From contig CANFNE010000182.1 of assembly GCA_947448105.1 (NCBI GenBank), positions 1-5,159 of the forward strand: 5,159 bases of DNA. The letters run 5' to 3'. Positions 1 through 5,159 of this stretch are shown piece by piece. Every line of letters starts with the position of its first letter. The first letter of the stretch is position 1. The DNA is from Burkholderiales bacterium (lineage in GTDB: Bacteria > Pseudomonadota > Gammaproteobacteria > Burkholderiales > Burkholderiaceae_C). The notes below the pieces were generated by a model. That model saw only the letters and a list, made by a program, of their open reading frames with translations, was not told where the DNA came from and searched no databases. The position numbers and the translations under genes were made by a program.

Positions 1-167
1 AGGCGGTTGACAAAAATGGTGGCCACCGTCACGTCGCCCAGTGGTTTGGCCTGGCGCACCAGCGCCAAATGGCCTTCGTGCAAATTGCCCATTGTGGGCA
101 CCACGGCGGGGTGGCGAAAGGGCTTGAGTGCTTGTGCCAGCGCGGGCAGGGTGTGGACGATGTGCAT
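1..167 (-). CDS. panC: Pantothenate synthetase (pantoate--beta-alanine ligase), N-terminal part, cut by window edge
   Basis: This is the cytoplasmic ligase that joins pantoate and beta-alanine, using ATP, through a pantoyl-adenylate intermediate; it is the last step of vitamin B5 synthesis. Only the first 55 codons lie in the window. The protein opens MHIVHTLPALAQAL, and residues 24-33 read PTMGNLHEGH. This is the family's nucleotide-binding signature, with the HxGH element at His30 and His33 that corresponds to the HIGH-type motif of adenylyl-transferring enzymes. Residues 47-54 (VTVATIFV plus Asn) match the strand that follows in the family. The ATG at 167-165 gives the N-terminus expected from E. 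coli PanC. An adjacent TTG (170-168) would add one residue. No clear Shine-Dalgarno sequence precedes either codon. The gene lies 69 bp downstream of panB on the same strand, and a possible hairpin lies in that gap. Identity is secure; the rest of the gene is outside the window. Confidence 0.95.
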   Translation of the reverse strand, partial: MHIVHTLPALAQALKPFRHPAVVPTMGNLHEGHLALVRQAKPLGDVTVATIFVNR

Positions 168-190
168 CAATGGCGAAGCAGTAAAGGAAT

Positions 191-227
191 CAAAAGGCGC
201 CAGCGCCGCAAAAAGCTGGCAGGCGCC
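191..227 (-). terminator. Possible hairpin with short U run between panB and panC (attenuator-like or chance)
   Basis: On the minus-strand transcript, GCCAGC (complement of 215-220) can pair with GCTGGC (complement of 199-204) around a 10-base loop. An outer GGC/GCC (225-227 with 196-198) extends the stem across a four-base bulge. The 3' side is followed directly by UUUUG (complement of 195-191). The arrangement resembles a weak intrinsic terminator 9 bases after the panB stop and about 24 bases before the panC start. Four U residues is short, so partial read-through into panC would be expected. Random pairing in GC-rich DNA is a real alternative. Confidence 0.3.
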
Positions 228-236
228 GCAGCAGCA

Positions 237-1142
237 CTACCAGGCGTGCACCGCGTTGACCGGGAAGCTACCGTCCTTGACGGCAGCCACATAGGCCTCC
301 ATGGCGCCGCGAATGGAGGGCGAGTCTGCCATAAAGTTGCGCACAAATTTGGGCATCTTGCCCAGGTTCACGCCCAGCATGTCGTGCAGCACCAGCACCT
401 GGCCGGCCGTGTCTTTGCCCGCGCCTATGCCGATGGTGGCGCAGCGGGTGAGCGACTGCGTGAGCGACGCCGACAAATCGGCCGGCACCATCTCCAGCAC
501 CAGCATGGACGCGCCGGCCTCTTGCAGCGCGTGTGCCTCTTGCGTGAGCAGCTCGGCGCTGGCGTCTGATTTGCCCTGCACCCGGTAGCCGCCCAGGGCG
601 TGCACGGTTTGCGGCGTCAAGCCCAGATGGGCGCACACCGGAATGCCGCGTTGCACCAAGAAATGCACCACCTCGGTGGTCCAGCCGCCGCCTTCTAGCT
701 TGATCATGTGGGCGCCGGCCTGCATCAGCACCGCTGCGCTGCGAAAAGCCTGTTCCTTGGATTCCTGGTAGGTGCCAAAGGGCAGGTCGGCAATCACCCA
801 GGCCGTGCCTTGGGCGCGGCGGATACCCCGCGCCACGCTTTCGGTGTGGTAGCGCATATCGTCCAGGCTCACGCCCACGGTGCTGTGCAAACCCTGGCAC
901 ACCATGCCCAGCGAGTCGCCCACCAAAATACATTCCACCCCGGCGGCGTCGGCCACTGCGGCAAAGGTGGCGTCATAGGCGGTGAGCATGGTGATTTTTT
1001 CGCCCCGCGTGTGCATTTCCAAAAGGCGCGGCAGGCTGATAGGGCGGCGCGTGGCCATGGGCGAGGCCGGTGGCAGCGTGCCATACGGCGTGCCGCCTAC
1101 TTGGCCGGCGGCGTGGATGTCAGGGGTAGCGGGTGCAGCCAT
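237..1142 (-). CDS. panB: 3-methyl-2-oxobutanoate hydroxymethyltransferase (ketopantoate synthase)
   Basis: PanB transfers a hydroxymethyl group from 5,10-methylene-tetrahydrofolate to alpha-ketoisovalerate to give ketopantoate, the first committed step of pantothenate synthesis; it is a cytoplasmic Mg-dependent TIM-barrel enzyme. The 301-residue product carries the family landmarks in order: TAYDATF (54-60), VGDSLGM (74-80, metal ligand Asp76), ADLPF (118-122, metal ligand Asp119), MIKLEGG (146-152, Lys148 and Glu150), HLGLTPQ (172-178), VLEMVP (215-220, Glu217 aligning with catalytic Glu181 of E. coli), GIGAG (238-242) and PKFVRNF (264-270). The ATG at 1142-1140 is chosen because AAGGAG lies 7 bases upstream. 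This leaves about 35 extra N-terminal residues rich in Pro, Ala and Gly compared with the 264-residue E. coli enzyme. Met29 (1058-1056) is an alternative start without a good ribosome site. It lies 37 bp after scpA and before panC, so co-transcription is likely. Confidence 0.97.
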   Translation of the reverse strand: MAAPATPDIHAAGQVGGTPYGTLPPASPMATRRPISLPRLLEMHTRGEKITMLTAYDATFAAVADAAGVECILVGDSLGMVCQGLHSTVGVSLDDMRYHTESVARGIRRAQGTAWVIADLPFGTYQESKEQAFRSAAVLMQAGAHMIKLEGGGWTTEVVHFLVQRGIPVCAHLGLTPQTVHALGGYRVQGKSDASAELLTQEAHALQEAGASMLVLEMVPADLSASLTQSLTRCATIGIGAGKDTAGQVLVLHDMLGVNLGKMPKFVRNFMADSPSIRGAMEAYVAAVKDGSFPVNAVHAW

Positions 1143-1149
1143 GGTCGGG

Positions 1150-1155
1150 CTCCTT
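1150..1155 (-). promoter_or_regulatory. Ribosome binding site that decides the panB start
   Basis: The minus strand reads AAGGAG, a full-strength Shine-Dalgarno match, 7 bases before the ATG at 1142-1140. This favours the long form of PanB over Met29 (1058-1056), which has no comparable purine run before it. The site lies in the 37-bp gap after scpA. Confidence 0.8.
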
Positions 1156-1179
1156 AAAGGCAATCGGTGCAAAAAGGGT

Positions 1180-1977
1180 TCAGGTGGCGGTGTACGCCAA
1201 ACGCACGTAAATCGGGGCAAACGCTTCGGCCTGGGTAATCTCCACCAGGGTTTCCTTGGCCAACTCCAAGAGCGCAATAAAAGTCACCACCAGCACGCCC
1301 ATGCTGCTGCCGGTCTCAAACAGGTCTTCAAAACCGACAAAACGCCGGCCCTGGAGTTTCTTCAAAACCATGCTCATGTGCTCGCGCACCGAGAGCTCTT
1401 CGCGGCTGATTTTGTGGTGCTGCACCAGGCGGGCGCGTTGCAATATGGACGCCCAGGCCTCGCGCAGATCGACCACGCTCACCTCTGGAAAGCGCGGCTG
1501 CAGGCTTTGCTCGATAAACACGGCGGCCTGCAAAAAGTCGCGGCCGAATTGGGGAACGGCGTTCAGGCGGGCGGCGCCGAGCTTGATTTGCTCGTATTCC
1601 AGCAGGCGGCGCACGAGTTCGGCGCGCGGGTCTTCGGCTTCTTCGCCCTCGGCCACCTTTTTGGGCGGCAGCAGCATGCGCGACTTGATCTCGATCAGCA
1701 TGGCCGCCATCAGCAGGTATTCAGCCGCAAGCTCCAGGTTGCGCTTGCGGATCTGGTCCACGTACACCAAGTACTGCTTGGTCACGCTGAGCATGGGAAT
1801 GTCCAGAATATTGAAGTTTTGCTTGCGGATCAGGTAAAGCAAAAAGTCCAGCGGCCCCTCAAAAGCCTCCAGAAAAACCTCCAGCGCGTCGGGCGGAATG
1901 TAGAGGTCGTGCGGCATCGCAAACAGCGGCTCGCCGTACAGGCGGGCCACGGCCACGTGGTCAACCACCTCGGGCAT
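1180..1977 (-). CDS. scpA: Segregation and condensation protein A (kleisin subunit of SMC-ScpAB)
   Basis: ScpA is the kleisin that bridges the heads of the SMC dimer and, with ScpB, forms the bacterial condensin that compacts and separates chromosomes on the nucleoid. With the ATG at 1977 the product is 265 residues, close to the usual ScpA size (about 250). The N-terminal SMC-neck-binding region carries the hallmark FEGPLDFLLYLIRK (39-52), NILDIP (56-61) and the helix EYLLMAAMLIEIKSRMLLP (86-104). An acidic linker follows (VAEGEEAEDP, 108-117). The C-terminal winged-helix region includes VVTFIALLELAKE (230-242) and ends near EAFAPIYV (251-258). The start is uncertain. ATG 1977-1975 has GAGG 8 bases upstream, whereas an in-frame TTG at 2028-2026 would add 17 unremarkable residues and lacks a ribosome site; an in-frame TAG at 2037-2035 bars anything longer. 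scpB is not in the window. The gene sits between DUF3460 and panB on the same strand. Confidence 0.95.
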   Translation of the reverse strand: MPEVVDHVAVARLYGEPLFAMPHDLYIPPDALEVFLEAFEGPLDFLLYLIRKQNFNILDIPMLSVTKQYLVYVDQIRKRNLELAAEYLLMAAMLIEIKSRMLLPPKKVAEGEEAEDPRAELVRRLLEYEQIKLGAARLNAVPQFGRDFLQAAVFIEQSLQPRFPEVSVVDLREAWASILQRARLVQHHKISREELSVREHMSMVLKKLQGRRFVGFEDLFETGSSMGVLVVTFIALLELAKETLVEITQAEAFAPIYVRLAYTAT

Positions 1978-1985
1978 CAAAGATG

Positions 1986-1989
1986 CCTC
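1986..1989 (-). promoter_or_regulatory. Ribosome binding site favouring the ATG start of scpA
   Basis: The minus strand reads GAGG, 8 bases before the ATG at 1977-1975. The competing TTG at 2028-2026 is preceded by a pyrimidine-rich stretch (GCTAGCCGCCC) without a purine run. The match is short, so it supports the shorter ScpA without proving it. Confidence 0.5.
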
Positions 1990-2103
1990 GGGGCCGCTGG
2001 CCTGGGGGAGGGTGAGCTGCTGCGTCAAGGGCGGCTAGCGCAAGGTGGGGCGTGTGAGGCGGATAAACAAACGGCGCAGCCAGTGCCCGGTGGCAACGCG
2101 GGC

Positions 2104-2313
2104 CTAGTGGTCCGACTTGGTTTGGTAGACGTAGGCGCCCTGGGCCACTTTGGCGCTTTTGAATTCTTGCTGCTCGCTGCGGTCCAGGTTTTGGTCCCAC
2201 AAGAGGGCGCGGCCTTCGCGCTGCTGGGCTTCGAGCTGGGGCTTGGCAGTTTTGAGATTGTCAATGAACTGCGTGGCTTCAGAGTGGTAGTCGGGGCGGC
2301 GAAAGAGTGACAT
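2104..2313 (-). CDS. Small DUF3460 family protein of unknown function
   Basis: The 69-residue product begins MSLFRRPDYHSEATQFIDNL and contains a central REGRALLWDQNLDR stretch (33-46) followed by KVAQGAYVYQ (55-64). I recognise these blocks as the DUF3460 family, short proteins known from betaproteobacteria with no assigned role. It is charged, with no signal peptide, membrane segment, cysteine pair or obvious catalytic motif, and looks cytoplasmic and mostly helical in the middle. The start is well supported: ATG at 2313-2311 with AGGA 6 bases upstream. It is the first gene of the leftward set, with 75 bp to the longer scpA start or 126 bp to the shorter one. That position suggests co-transcription with the condensin kleisin gene, but a shared function is only an inference. 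The family call is from memory of conserved blocks, not from a search. Confidence 0.85.
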   Translation of the reverse strand: MSLFRRPDYHSEATQFIDNLKTAKPQLEAQQREGRALLWDQNLDRSEQQEFKSAKVAQGAYVYQTKSDH

Positions 2314-2409
2314 ATTGAATCCTGGTTGCGACGGATTTTACTGGTACGGCTCCAAGTCAAGGCCTCAAGCAGCATCCGGGCTAGGAGCGGACGCTATGCT
2401 ACGCGCCCT
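2314..2409. promoter_or_regulatory. Divergent intergenic region between the DUF3460-scpA-panBC and nadC-nadA-pabB gene sets
   Basis: This 96-bp gap is the only place in the window where divergent genes meet, so it must hold the start signals for both sides unless leftward or rightward transcription enters from elsewhere. It contains the ribosome site of the DUF3460 gene at its left end and a ribosome site plus mini-ORF at its right end. I see no clear operator: the AGGCCT at 2360-2365 is only a six-base palindrome. No convincing sigma-70 promoter is visible toward nadC; TTGAAT at 2315-2320 lacks a good -10 partner. Confidence 0.6.
2335..2360 (-). promoter_or_regulatory. Candidate sigma-70-like promoter for the DUF3460-scpA-pan set
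   Basis: The minus strand carries TTGACT (complement of 2360-2355), five of six bases of the -35 consensus, and TAAAAT (complement of 2340-2335), five of six bases of the -10 consensus. The spacer is only 14 bases, well below the usual 16-18, so the pair may not work together. A start just after the -10 would give a leader of roughly 15 bases ending at the AGGA ribosome site of the DUF3460 gene. Weak prediction. Confidence 0.25.
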
Positions 2410-2413
2410 ATGA
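2383..2413 (+). other. Ribosome site plus five-codon mini-ORF overlapping the nadC start
   Basis: AGGAG (2383-2387) sits 8 bases before an ATG at 2396. That ATG opens a frame of only five codons, Met-Leu-Arg-Ala-Leu, and stops at TGA 2411-2413. The stop overlaps the nadC ATG (2410-2412) as ATGA, a geometry typical of translational coupling. nadC is in a different frame, has no purine-rich ribosome site within 20 bases of its ATG, and lies 22 bases from the AGGAG. The mini-ORF might therefore deliver ribosomes to nadC. Short frames of this size also arise easily by chance, so this is a structural observation rather than a demonstrated leader peptide. Confidence 0.35.
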
Positions 2414-3279
2414 CGCATTTTGACTTCTCCCCCCAGGCCATTGCCGACCTGGCCCAGGCCGATGTGGCGCGCGCCTTGGCCGAGGATGTGGGCACCGGCG
2501 ACCTGACCGCCGGCCTGATCGACCCCCAGCGCCGCGCCCGCGCCCGCGTGCTGGTGCGCGAACCCGCCGTTTTGTGCGGCAGCGCCTGGGCCAGCGCCGC
2601 AGTGCTGGCGCTCGACCCCAGTGCCACACTCACCTGGACGGTGGCCGAAGGCCAGCGCACCCAAACCGACCAGGTGGTCTTGCAGATGGAGGGCCAGGCC
2701 CAGGCGCTGCTCACCGCCGAGCGCACGGCGCTGAACTTTTTGCAGTTGCTCAGCGCCGTGGCCACCCATACCGCCAGCTTTGTCCAGGCGATTCAAGATG
2801 TGCCGGGCAATCGCGCCGTGATCGTCGACACCCGCAAAACCCTGCCGGGCCTGCGCCTGGCGCAAAAGTACGCGGTGCGCGCCGGGGGCGGCACCAACCA
2901 CCGCATCGGTCTGTATGACGCGGTGCTGATCAAAGAGAACCATATCGCCGCTGCCGGGGGCGTGCGCGCCGCGCTAGAGCGCGCGCAGACGGTGGCCGCG
3001 CAGGCCGGGTTCATCGAAATTGAGGTCGAAACCCTGGCCCAGCTCGAAGAAGCCCTGAGCGCGGGCGCCCGCATGGTGCTGCTCGACAACATGGGCTTTG
3101 ACCAAATGCGCCAGGCCGTGGCCCTGAATGCCGGGCGGGCGATTTTGGAAGTCTCGGGCGGCGTCAATATGCAGACGGTGCGCGAGATTGCCGCCACCGG
3201 CGTGGACCGCATTTCTATAGGCGCGCTGACCAAAGACGTGCGCGCGACCGATTTTTCTATGCGTTTTGAGGACTTGTGA
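2410..3279 (+). CDS. nadC: Nicotinate-nucleotide pyrophosphorylase (quinolinate phosphoribosyltransferase, decarboxylating)
   Basis: NadC converts quinolinate and PRPP to nicotinate mononucleotide, CO2 and pyrophosphate, the entry into the shared part of NAD synthesis; it acts in the cytoplasm, usually as a dimer. The 289-residue product has normal family length. Visible motifs are EDVGTGDLTA (25-34), ERTALNFLQ (104-112), DTRKTLPGLR (140-149, with substrate-binding Arg142 and Lys143), RAGGGTNHRIGL (157-168, with Arg157, His164 and Arg165), IKENH (174-178), EVE (205-207), LLDNM (224-228) and the phosphate-binding SGG (249-251). The ATG at 2410 gives the N-terminus expected for the family. An in-frame TTG at 2326 would add 28 residues lacking family character. 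There is no ribosome site at normal spacing, but a mini-ORF with a good site overlaps the start codon. The stop TGA (3277-3279) shares its last base with the nadA ATG, so the two genes are almost certainly one operon. Confidence 0.97.
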   Translation: MTHFDFSPQAIADLAQADVARALAEDVGTGDLTAGLIDPQRRARARVLVREPAVLCGSAWASAAVLALDPSATLTWTVAEGQRTQTDQVVLQMEGQAQALLTAERTALNFLQLLSAVATHTASFVQAIQDVPGNRAVIVDTRKTLPGLRLAQKYAVRAGGGTNHRIGLYDAVLIKENHIAAAGGVRAALERAQTVAAQAGFIEIEVETLAQLEEALSAGARMVLLDNMGFDQMRQAVALNAGRAILEVSGGVNMQTVREIAATGVDRISIGALTKDVRATDFSMRFEDL

Positions 3280-4394
3280 TGGCCAATGCCACTGTGGACA
3301 GCGCCGTCATTGACGTCGAATACGAACAACCCGCCTGCAGCACCCGCCACGCCTGGGCGCGGGTGCCGGTCGAACCCTCGCACGCTGAGCGCACGCTGCT
3401 GAAAGAAAAAATAGCCCGGCTGCTCCAAGAAAAGAACGCGGTCATGGTGTCGCATTTTTACGTGCACCCCGATTTGCAGGATCTGGCCGAGGCCACCGGC
3501 GGCTTGGTCAGCGATTCGTTGGAAATGGCCCGCTTTGGCCGCGACCACGCGGCGCAAACCCTGGTGGTTTCGGGTGTGCGCTTTATGGGCGAGACGGCCA
3601 AGATATTGAGTCCTGAGAAGCGCGTGCTCATGCCCGACCTGGACGCCACCTGTTCGCTTGATTTGGGTTGCCCCATAGATGAGTTCAGCGCCTTTTGCGA
3701 CGCCCACCCGGACCGCACCGTGGTGGTTTATGCCAACACCAGCGCCGCCGTCAAAGCGCGCGCCGACTGGGTGGTGACATCGAGTTGCGCGTTGGACATC
3801 GTGCGGGCGCTGAAAGACGCCGGGCAAAAAATATTGTGGGCGCCCGACAAGCACCTGGGCGGCTACATCCAGCGCGAAACCGGCGCAGACATGGTGTTTT
3901 GGCAAGGCGCCTGCATCGTGCATGACGAGTTCAAGGCCTTTGAGCTGCAAGCGCTGGTAGCCGAACACCCCGGCGCCAAAGTGCTGGTGCACCCCGAGTC
4001 ACCGGCCGACGTGGTGGCGCTGGCCGACGCCGTGGGCTCGACCTCGGCCATTTTGAAAGCCGCGCAAACCCTGGACGCCACCACTTTTATCGTGGCCACC
4101 GACAGCGGCATGCTGCACAAGCTGCGCACCCTGAACCCCGGCAAAACCTTTATCGAAGCGCCCACGGCCGGCAACAGCGCCACCTGCAAAAGCTGCGCAC
4201 ACTGCCCTTGGATGGCCATGAACGGCCTGGCTGGCGTGGCCCACGTGCTGGAGACTGGCGCCAACGAAGTGTTCGTAGACCCCGCTTTGGGCCTGCGCGC
4301 GCGCCTGCCCATTGACCGCATGCTGGCCTTTACCGCCGCGCTCAAGGGCGGCCAGCCCACGGCCGGCCTGGTGCCCCACATCGGGGCAGCGTGA
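3279..4394 (+). CDS. nadA: Quinolinate synthase, 4Fe-4S enzyme
   Basis: NadA condenses iminoaspartate with dihydroxyacetone phosphate to form quinolinate, using a 4Fe-4S cluster held by three cysteines with one iron open to substrate. The 371-residue product has the three ligands in their usual settings: Cys125 in ATCSLDLGC, Cys212 in WQGACIVHDEF, and Cys309 at the end of CKSCAHC (303-309), matching Cys113, Cys200 and Cys297 of E. coli. Substrate-site blocks include SHFYVHP (58-64), SGVRFMGETAK (98-108), YANTSAAVKA (151-160), APDKHLG (188-194), HPES (238-241) and EAPTAG (293-298). ATG 3279 is preferred because GAGG (3268-3271) lies 7 bases upstream; an in-frame GTG sits directly before it. 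The start overlaps the nadC stop by one base and the stop overlaps the next gene by four, so translation is probably coupled on both sides. Its substrate comes from NadB or an aspartate dehydrogenase, neither of which is in the window. The N-terminus is slightly longer than in E. coli. Confidence 0.97.
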   Translation: MANATVDSAVIDVEYEQPACSTRHAWARVPVEPSHAERTLLKEKIARLLQEKNAVMVSHFYVHPDLQDLAEATGGLVSDSLEMARFGRDHAAQTLVVSGVRFMGETAKILSPEKRVLMPDLDATCSLDLGCPIDEFSAFCDAHPDRTVVVYANTSAAVKARADWVVTSSCALDIVRALKDAGQKILWAPDKHLGGYIQRETGADMVFWQGACIVHDEFKAFELQALVAEHPGAKVLVHPESPADVVALADAVGSTSAILKAAQTLDATTFIVATDSGMLHKLRTLNPGKTFIEAPTAGNSATCKSCAHCPWMAMNGLAGVAHVLETGANEVFVDPALGLRARLPIDRMLAFTAALKGGQPTAGLVPHIGAA

Positions 4395-5159
4395 TTCCTG
4401 CTGGTTTGACCAACACTGCGACCGCTGCGCCTGATTTGCCTGTGGCTGCGGGAAGCTGCTCGGCGCTGATCGACTTTTCTGATCCGCAAGACCCGGGAGC
4501 GCCGCGCCTGCGCCTGGCCTTTGGTGCGGCGCGCTTGCATGTGCAGGCCGACACGCTGAGCGAGGTGCGCGGCGTGCTGGACGCGGTGCAGGCGCATTCC
4601 ATGGCGGGGCGCTGGTGCGTGGGCTATGTGGCGTACGAAGCCGCGCCCGCCTTTGACGCCGCCTTGGCCGTGCATGCGCCCAGTGAGGCCCCAGGGCCGC
4701 TGGCCTGGTTTGCCGTCTACGACCAGGCTTTGCCCTGGCCCGATGGTTCCTCAGCGCCCGGCGACGAACCCAGCGCCGCGCCCATCGCCGCGCTGCGCGT
4801 GGACTGGCAGCCGCTGCTGGCGCGCGCCGACTTTGACGCCGCCATGGCCACGCTCTTGCAAGCCATTGGCCAGGGCGAGCTGTACCAGGTCAACTTCACC
4901 ACGCAAATGCAGGGCGCGCTGACACTGACAAACGGCACTTCGCAGAGGGGTGGCGCGCAAGCCTTGTTTGCCGCGCTGCAACGCGCCCAGCCCGGTGGCT
5001 ATGCGGCCTACATCGACACGGGCGCCCACGGGCAGCTGCTGTCGGTGTCGCCCGAGTTGTTTTTTGACTGGCGGGGCGGCGACTTGCTGGCACGGCCCAT
5101 GAAGGGCACGGCGCGGCGCGGCCACACCCCGCAAGAAGACGCCGCCCTGGCCCACACCC
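4391..5159 (+). CDS. pabB: Aminodeoxychorismate synthase component I (PabB-type chorismate-binding enzyme), N-terminal part, cut by window edge
   Basis: PabB, with the glutaminase PabA, aminates chorismate to 4-amino-4-deoxychorismate, the precursor of p-aminobenzoate and folate. The window holds 256 codons with no stop. The short N-terminal region includes GRWCVGYVAYEAAPAFD (73-89). The chorismate-binding domain then begins, with IGQGELYQVNFT (159-170), VSPELFF (219-225) and RPMKGTARRG (235-244). Lys238 in PMKGT matches Lys274 of the PIKGT motif in E. coli PabB, the residue that separates this enzyme from anthranilate synthase TrpE, which has Ala there. The start is GTG at 4391, whose GTGA overlaps the nadA stop by four bases; only a weak GGGG lies upstream, consistent with coupling. 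A TTG at 4406 is an alternative. The compact N-terminus resembles PabB proteins that carry a PabC-like lyase domain at the C-terminus, but that part would lie beyond the window. Assignment to the chorismate-binding family is secure; PabB over TrpE is well supported. Confidence 0.9.
   Translation, partial: MIPAGLTNTATAAPDLPVAAGSCSALIDFSDPQDPGAPRLRLAFGAARLHVQADTLSEVRGVLDAVQAHSMAGRWCVGYVAYEAAPAFDAALAVHAPSEAPGPLAWFAVYDQALPWPDGSSAPGDEPSAAPIAALRVDWQPLLARADFDAAMATLLQAIGQGELYQVNFTTQMQGALTLTNGTSQRGGAQALFAALQRAQPGGYAAYIDTGAHGQLLSVSPELFFDWRGGDLLARPMKGTARRGHTPQEDAALAHT

Noticed and set aside
237..933. Alternative minus-strand and plus-strand frames inside panB (for example 268-933 and 301-588)
   Set aside because: All lie within the panB coding region, which has complete family motifs in one frame; the other frames are by-products of base composition.
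2029..2103. Gap between the DUF3460 gene and the longer scpA start, checked for a terminator or small gene
   Set aside because: No stable stem with a U run and no supported frame was seen; it appears to be plain spacer inside an operon.
982..2310. 442-codon open frame on the plus strand, antisense to the panB start, scpA and the DUF3460 gene
   Set aside because: It is exactly opposite well-identified genes, its protein shows no recognisable motif, and its His/Gln/Leu/Gly-rich composition is what antisense reading of GC-rich codons gives.
2360..2365. AGGCCT palindrome with nearby CAAG repeats as an operator in the divergent region
   Set aside because: Symmetry does not extend beyond six bases (TCAAGGCCTCAA is not a full inverted repeat), so it is no better than chance.
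2326..2409. In-frame upstream extension of nadC from a TTG at 2326
   Set aside because: The extra 28 residues (MRRILLVRLQ onward) have no family resemblance, and the ATG at 2410 gives the expected NadC N-terminus.
2793..3992. 399-codon open frame on the minus strand opposite nadC and nadA
   Set aside because: It spans two identified genes whose catalytic motifs are intact on the other strand; its composition is shadow-like and nothing places it in a family.
3863..4675. 270-codon open frame on the minus strand opposite the nadA end and the pabB start
   Set aside because: Arg/Ala/Ser-rich shadow frame across a coupled gene junction, with no motif and no ribosome site of note.
4391..5159. Anthranilate synthase component I (TrpE) as the identity of the chorismate-binding gene
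   Set aside because: The diagnostic motif is PMKGT with lysine, as in PabB; TrpE proteins carry alanine in this position (PIAGT). The N-terminal region is also too short for typical TrpE.

Overview
The window is GC-rich housekeeping DNA from a proteobacterium, most likely a betaproteobacterium of the order Burkholderiales and plausibly family Comamonadaceae. The reasons are the style of the ScpA, PanB and NadA proteins, a DUF3460 protein (a family I know from betaproteobacteria), and strong G/C preference at third codon positions. Family-level placement is inference. I see no mobile element, CRISPR array, rRNA or tRNA gene, phage gene or recognisable defence system. Nothing here amounts to a new biological system.

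Two gene sets diverge from a 96-bp gap at 2314-2409. Leftward (minus strand), in transcription order, are a 69-residue DUF3460 protein (2313-2104), scpA (1977 or 2028 to 1180), panB (1142-237) and the first 55 codons of panC (167 to the window edge). Rightward (plus strand) are nadC (2410-3279), nadA (3279-4394) and the first 256 codons of a pabB-type gene (4391 to the window edge). Every gene is intact apart from the two cut by the window ends, and no gap exceeds 100 bp.

The leftward set joins a condensin (SMC) kleisin subunit to two consecutive steps of pantothenate synthesis: PanB makes ketopantoate and PanC condenses pantoate with beta-alanine. The rightward set holds the two last steps of de novo nicotinate mononucleotide synthesis: NadA makes quinolinate and NadC converts it to NaMN. 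It then runs directly into the chorismate-using enzyme of p-aminobenzoate (folate) synthesis. The two sides may be linked loosely through metabolism, because PanB uses 5,10-methylene-tetrahydrofolate and so depends on the folate branch that PabB feeds. NadB, PanD, PanE, PabA and ScpB are not visible.

The rightward set is packed tightly: nadC/nadA share one base (TGATG) and nadA/pabB overlap by four (GTGA). nadC has no ribosome binding site at normal distance. A good one lies 22 bases upstream and instead serves a five-codon mini-ORF whose stop overlaps the nadC start (ATGA). This possible translational coupling is the most interesting small observation. A second is a hairpin followed by a short U run between panB and panC.
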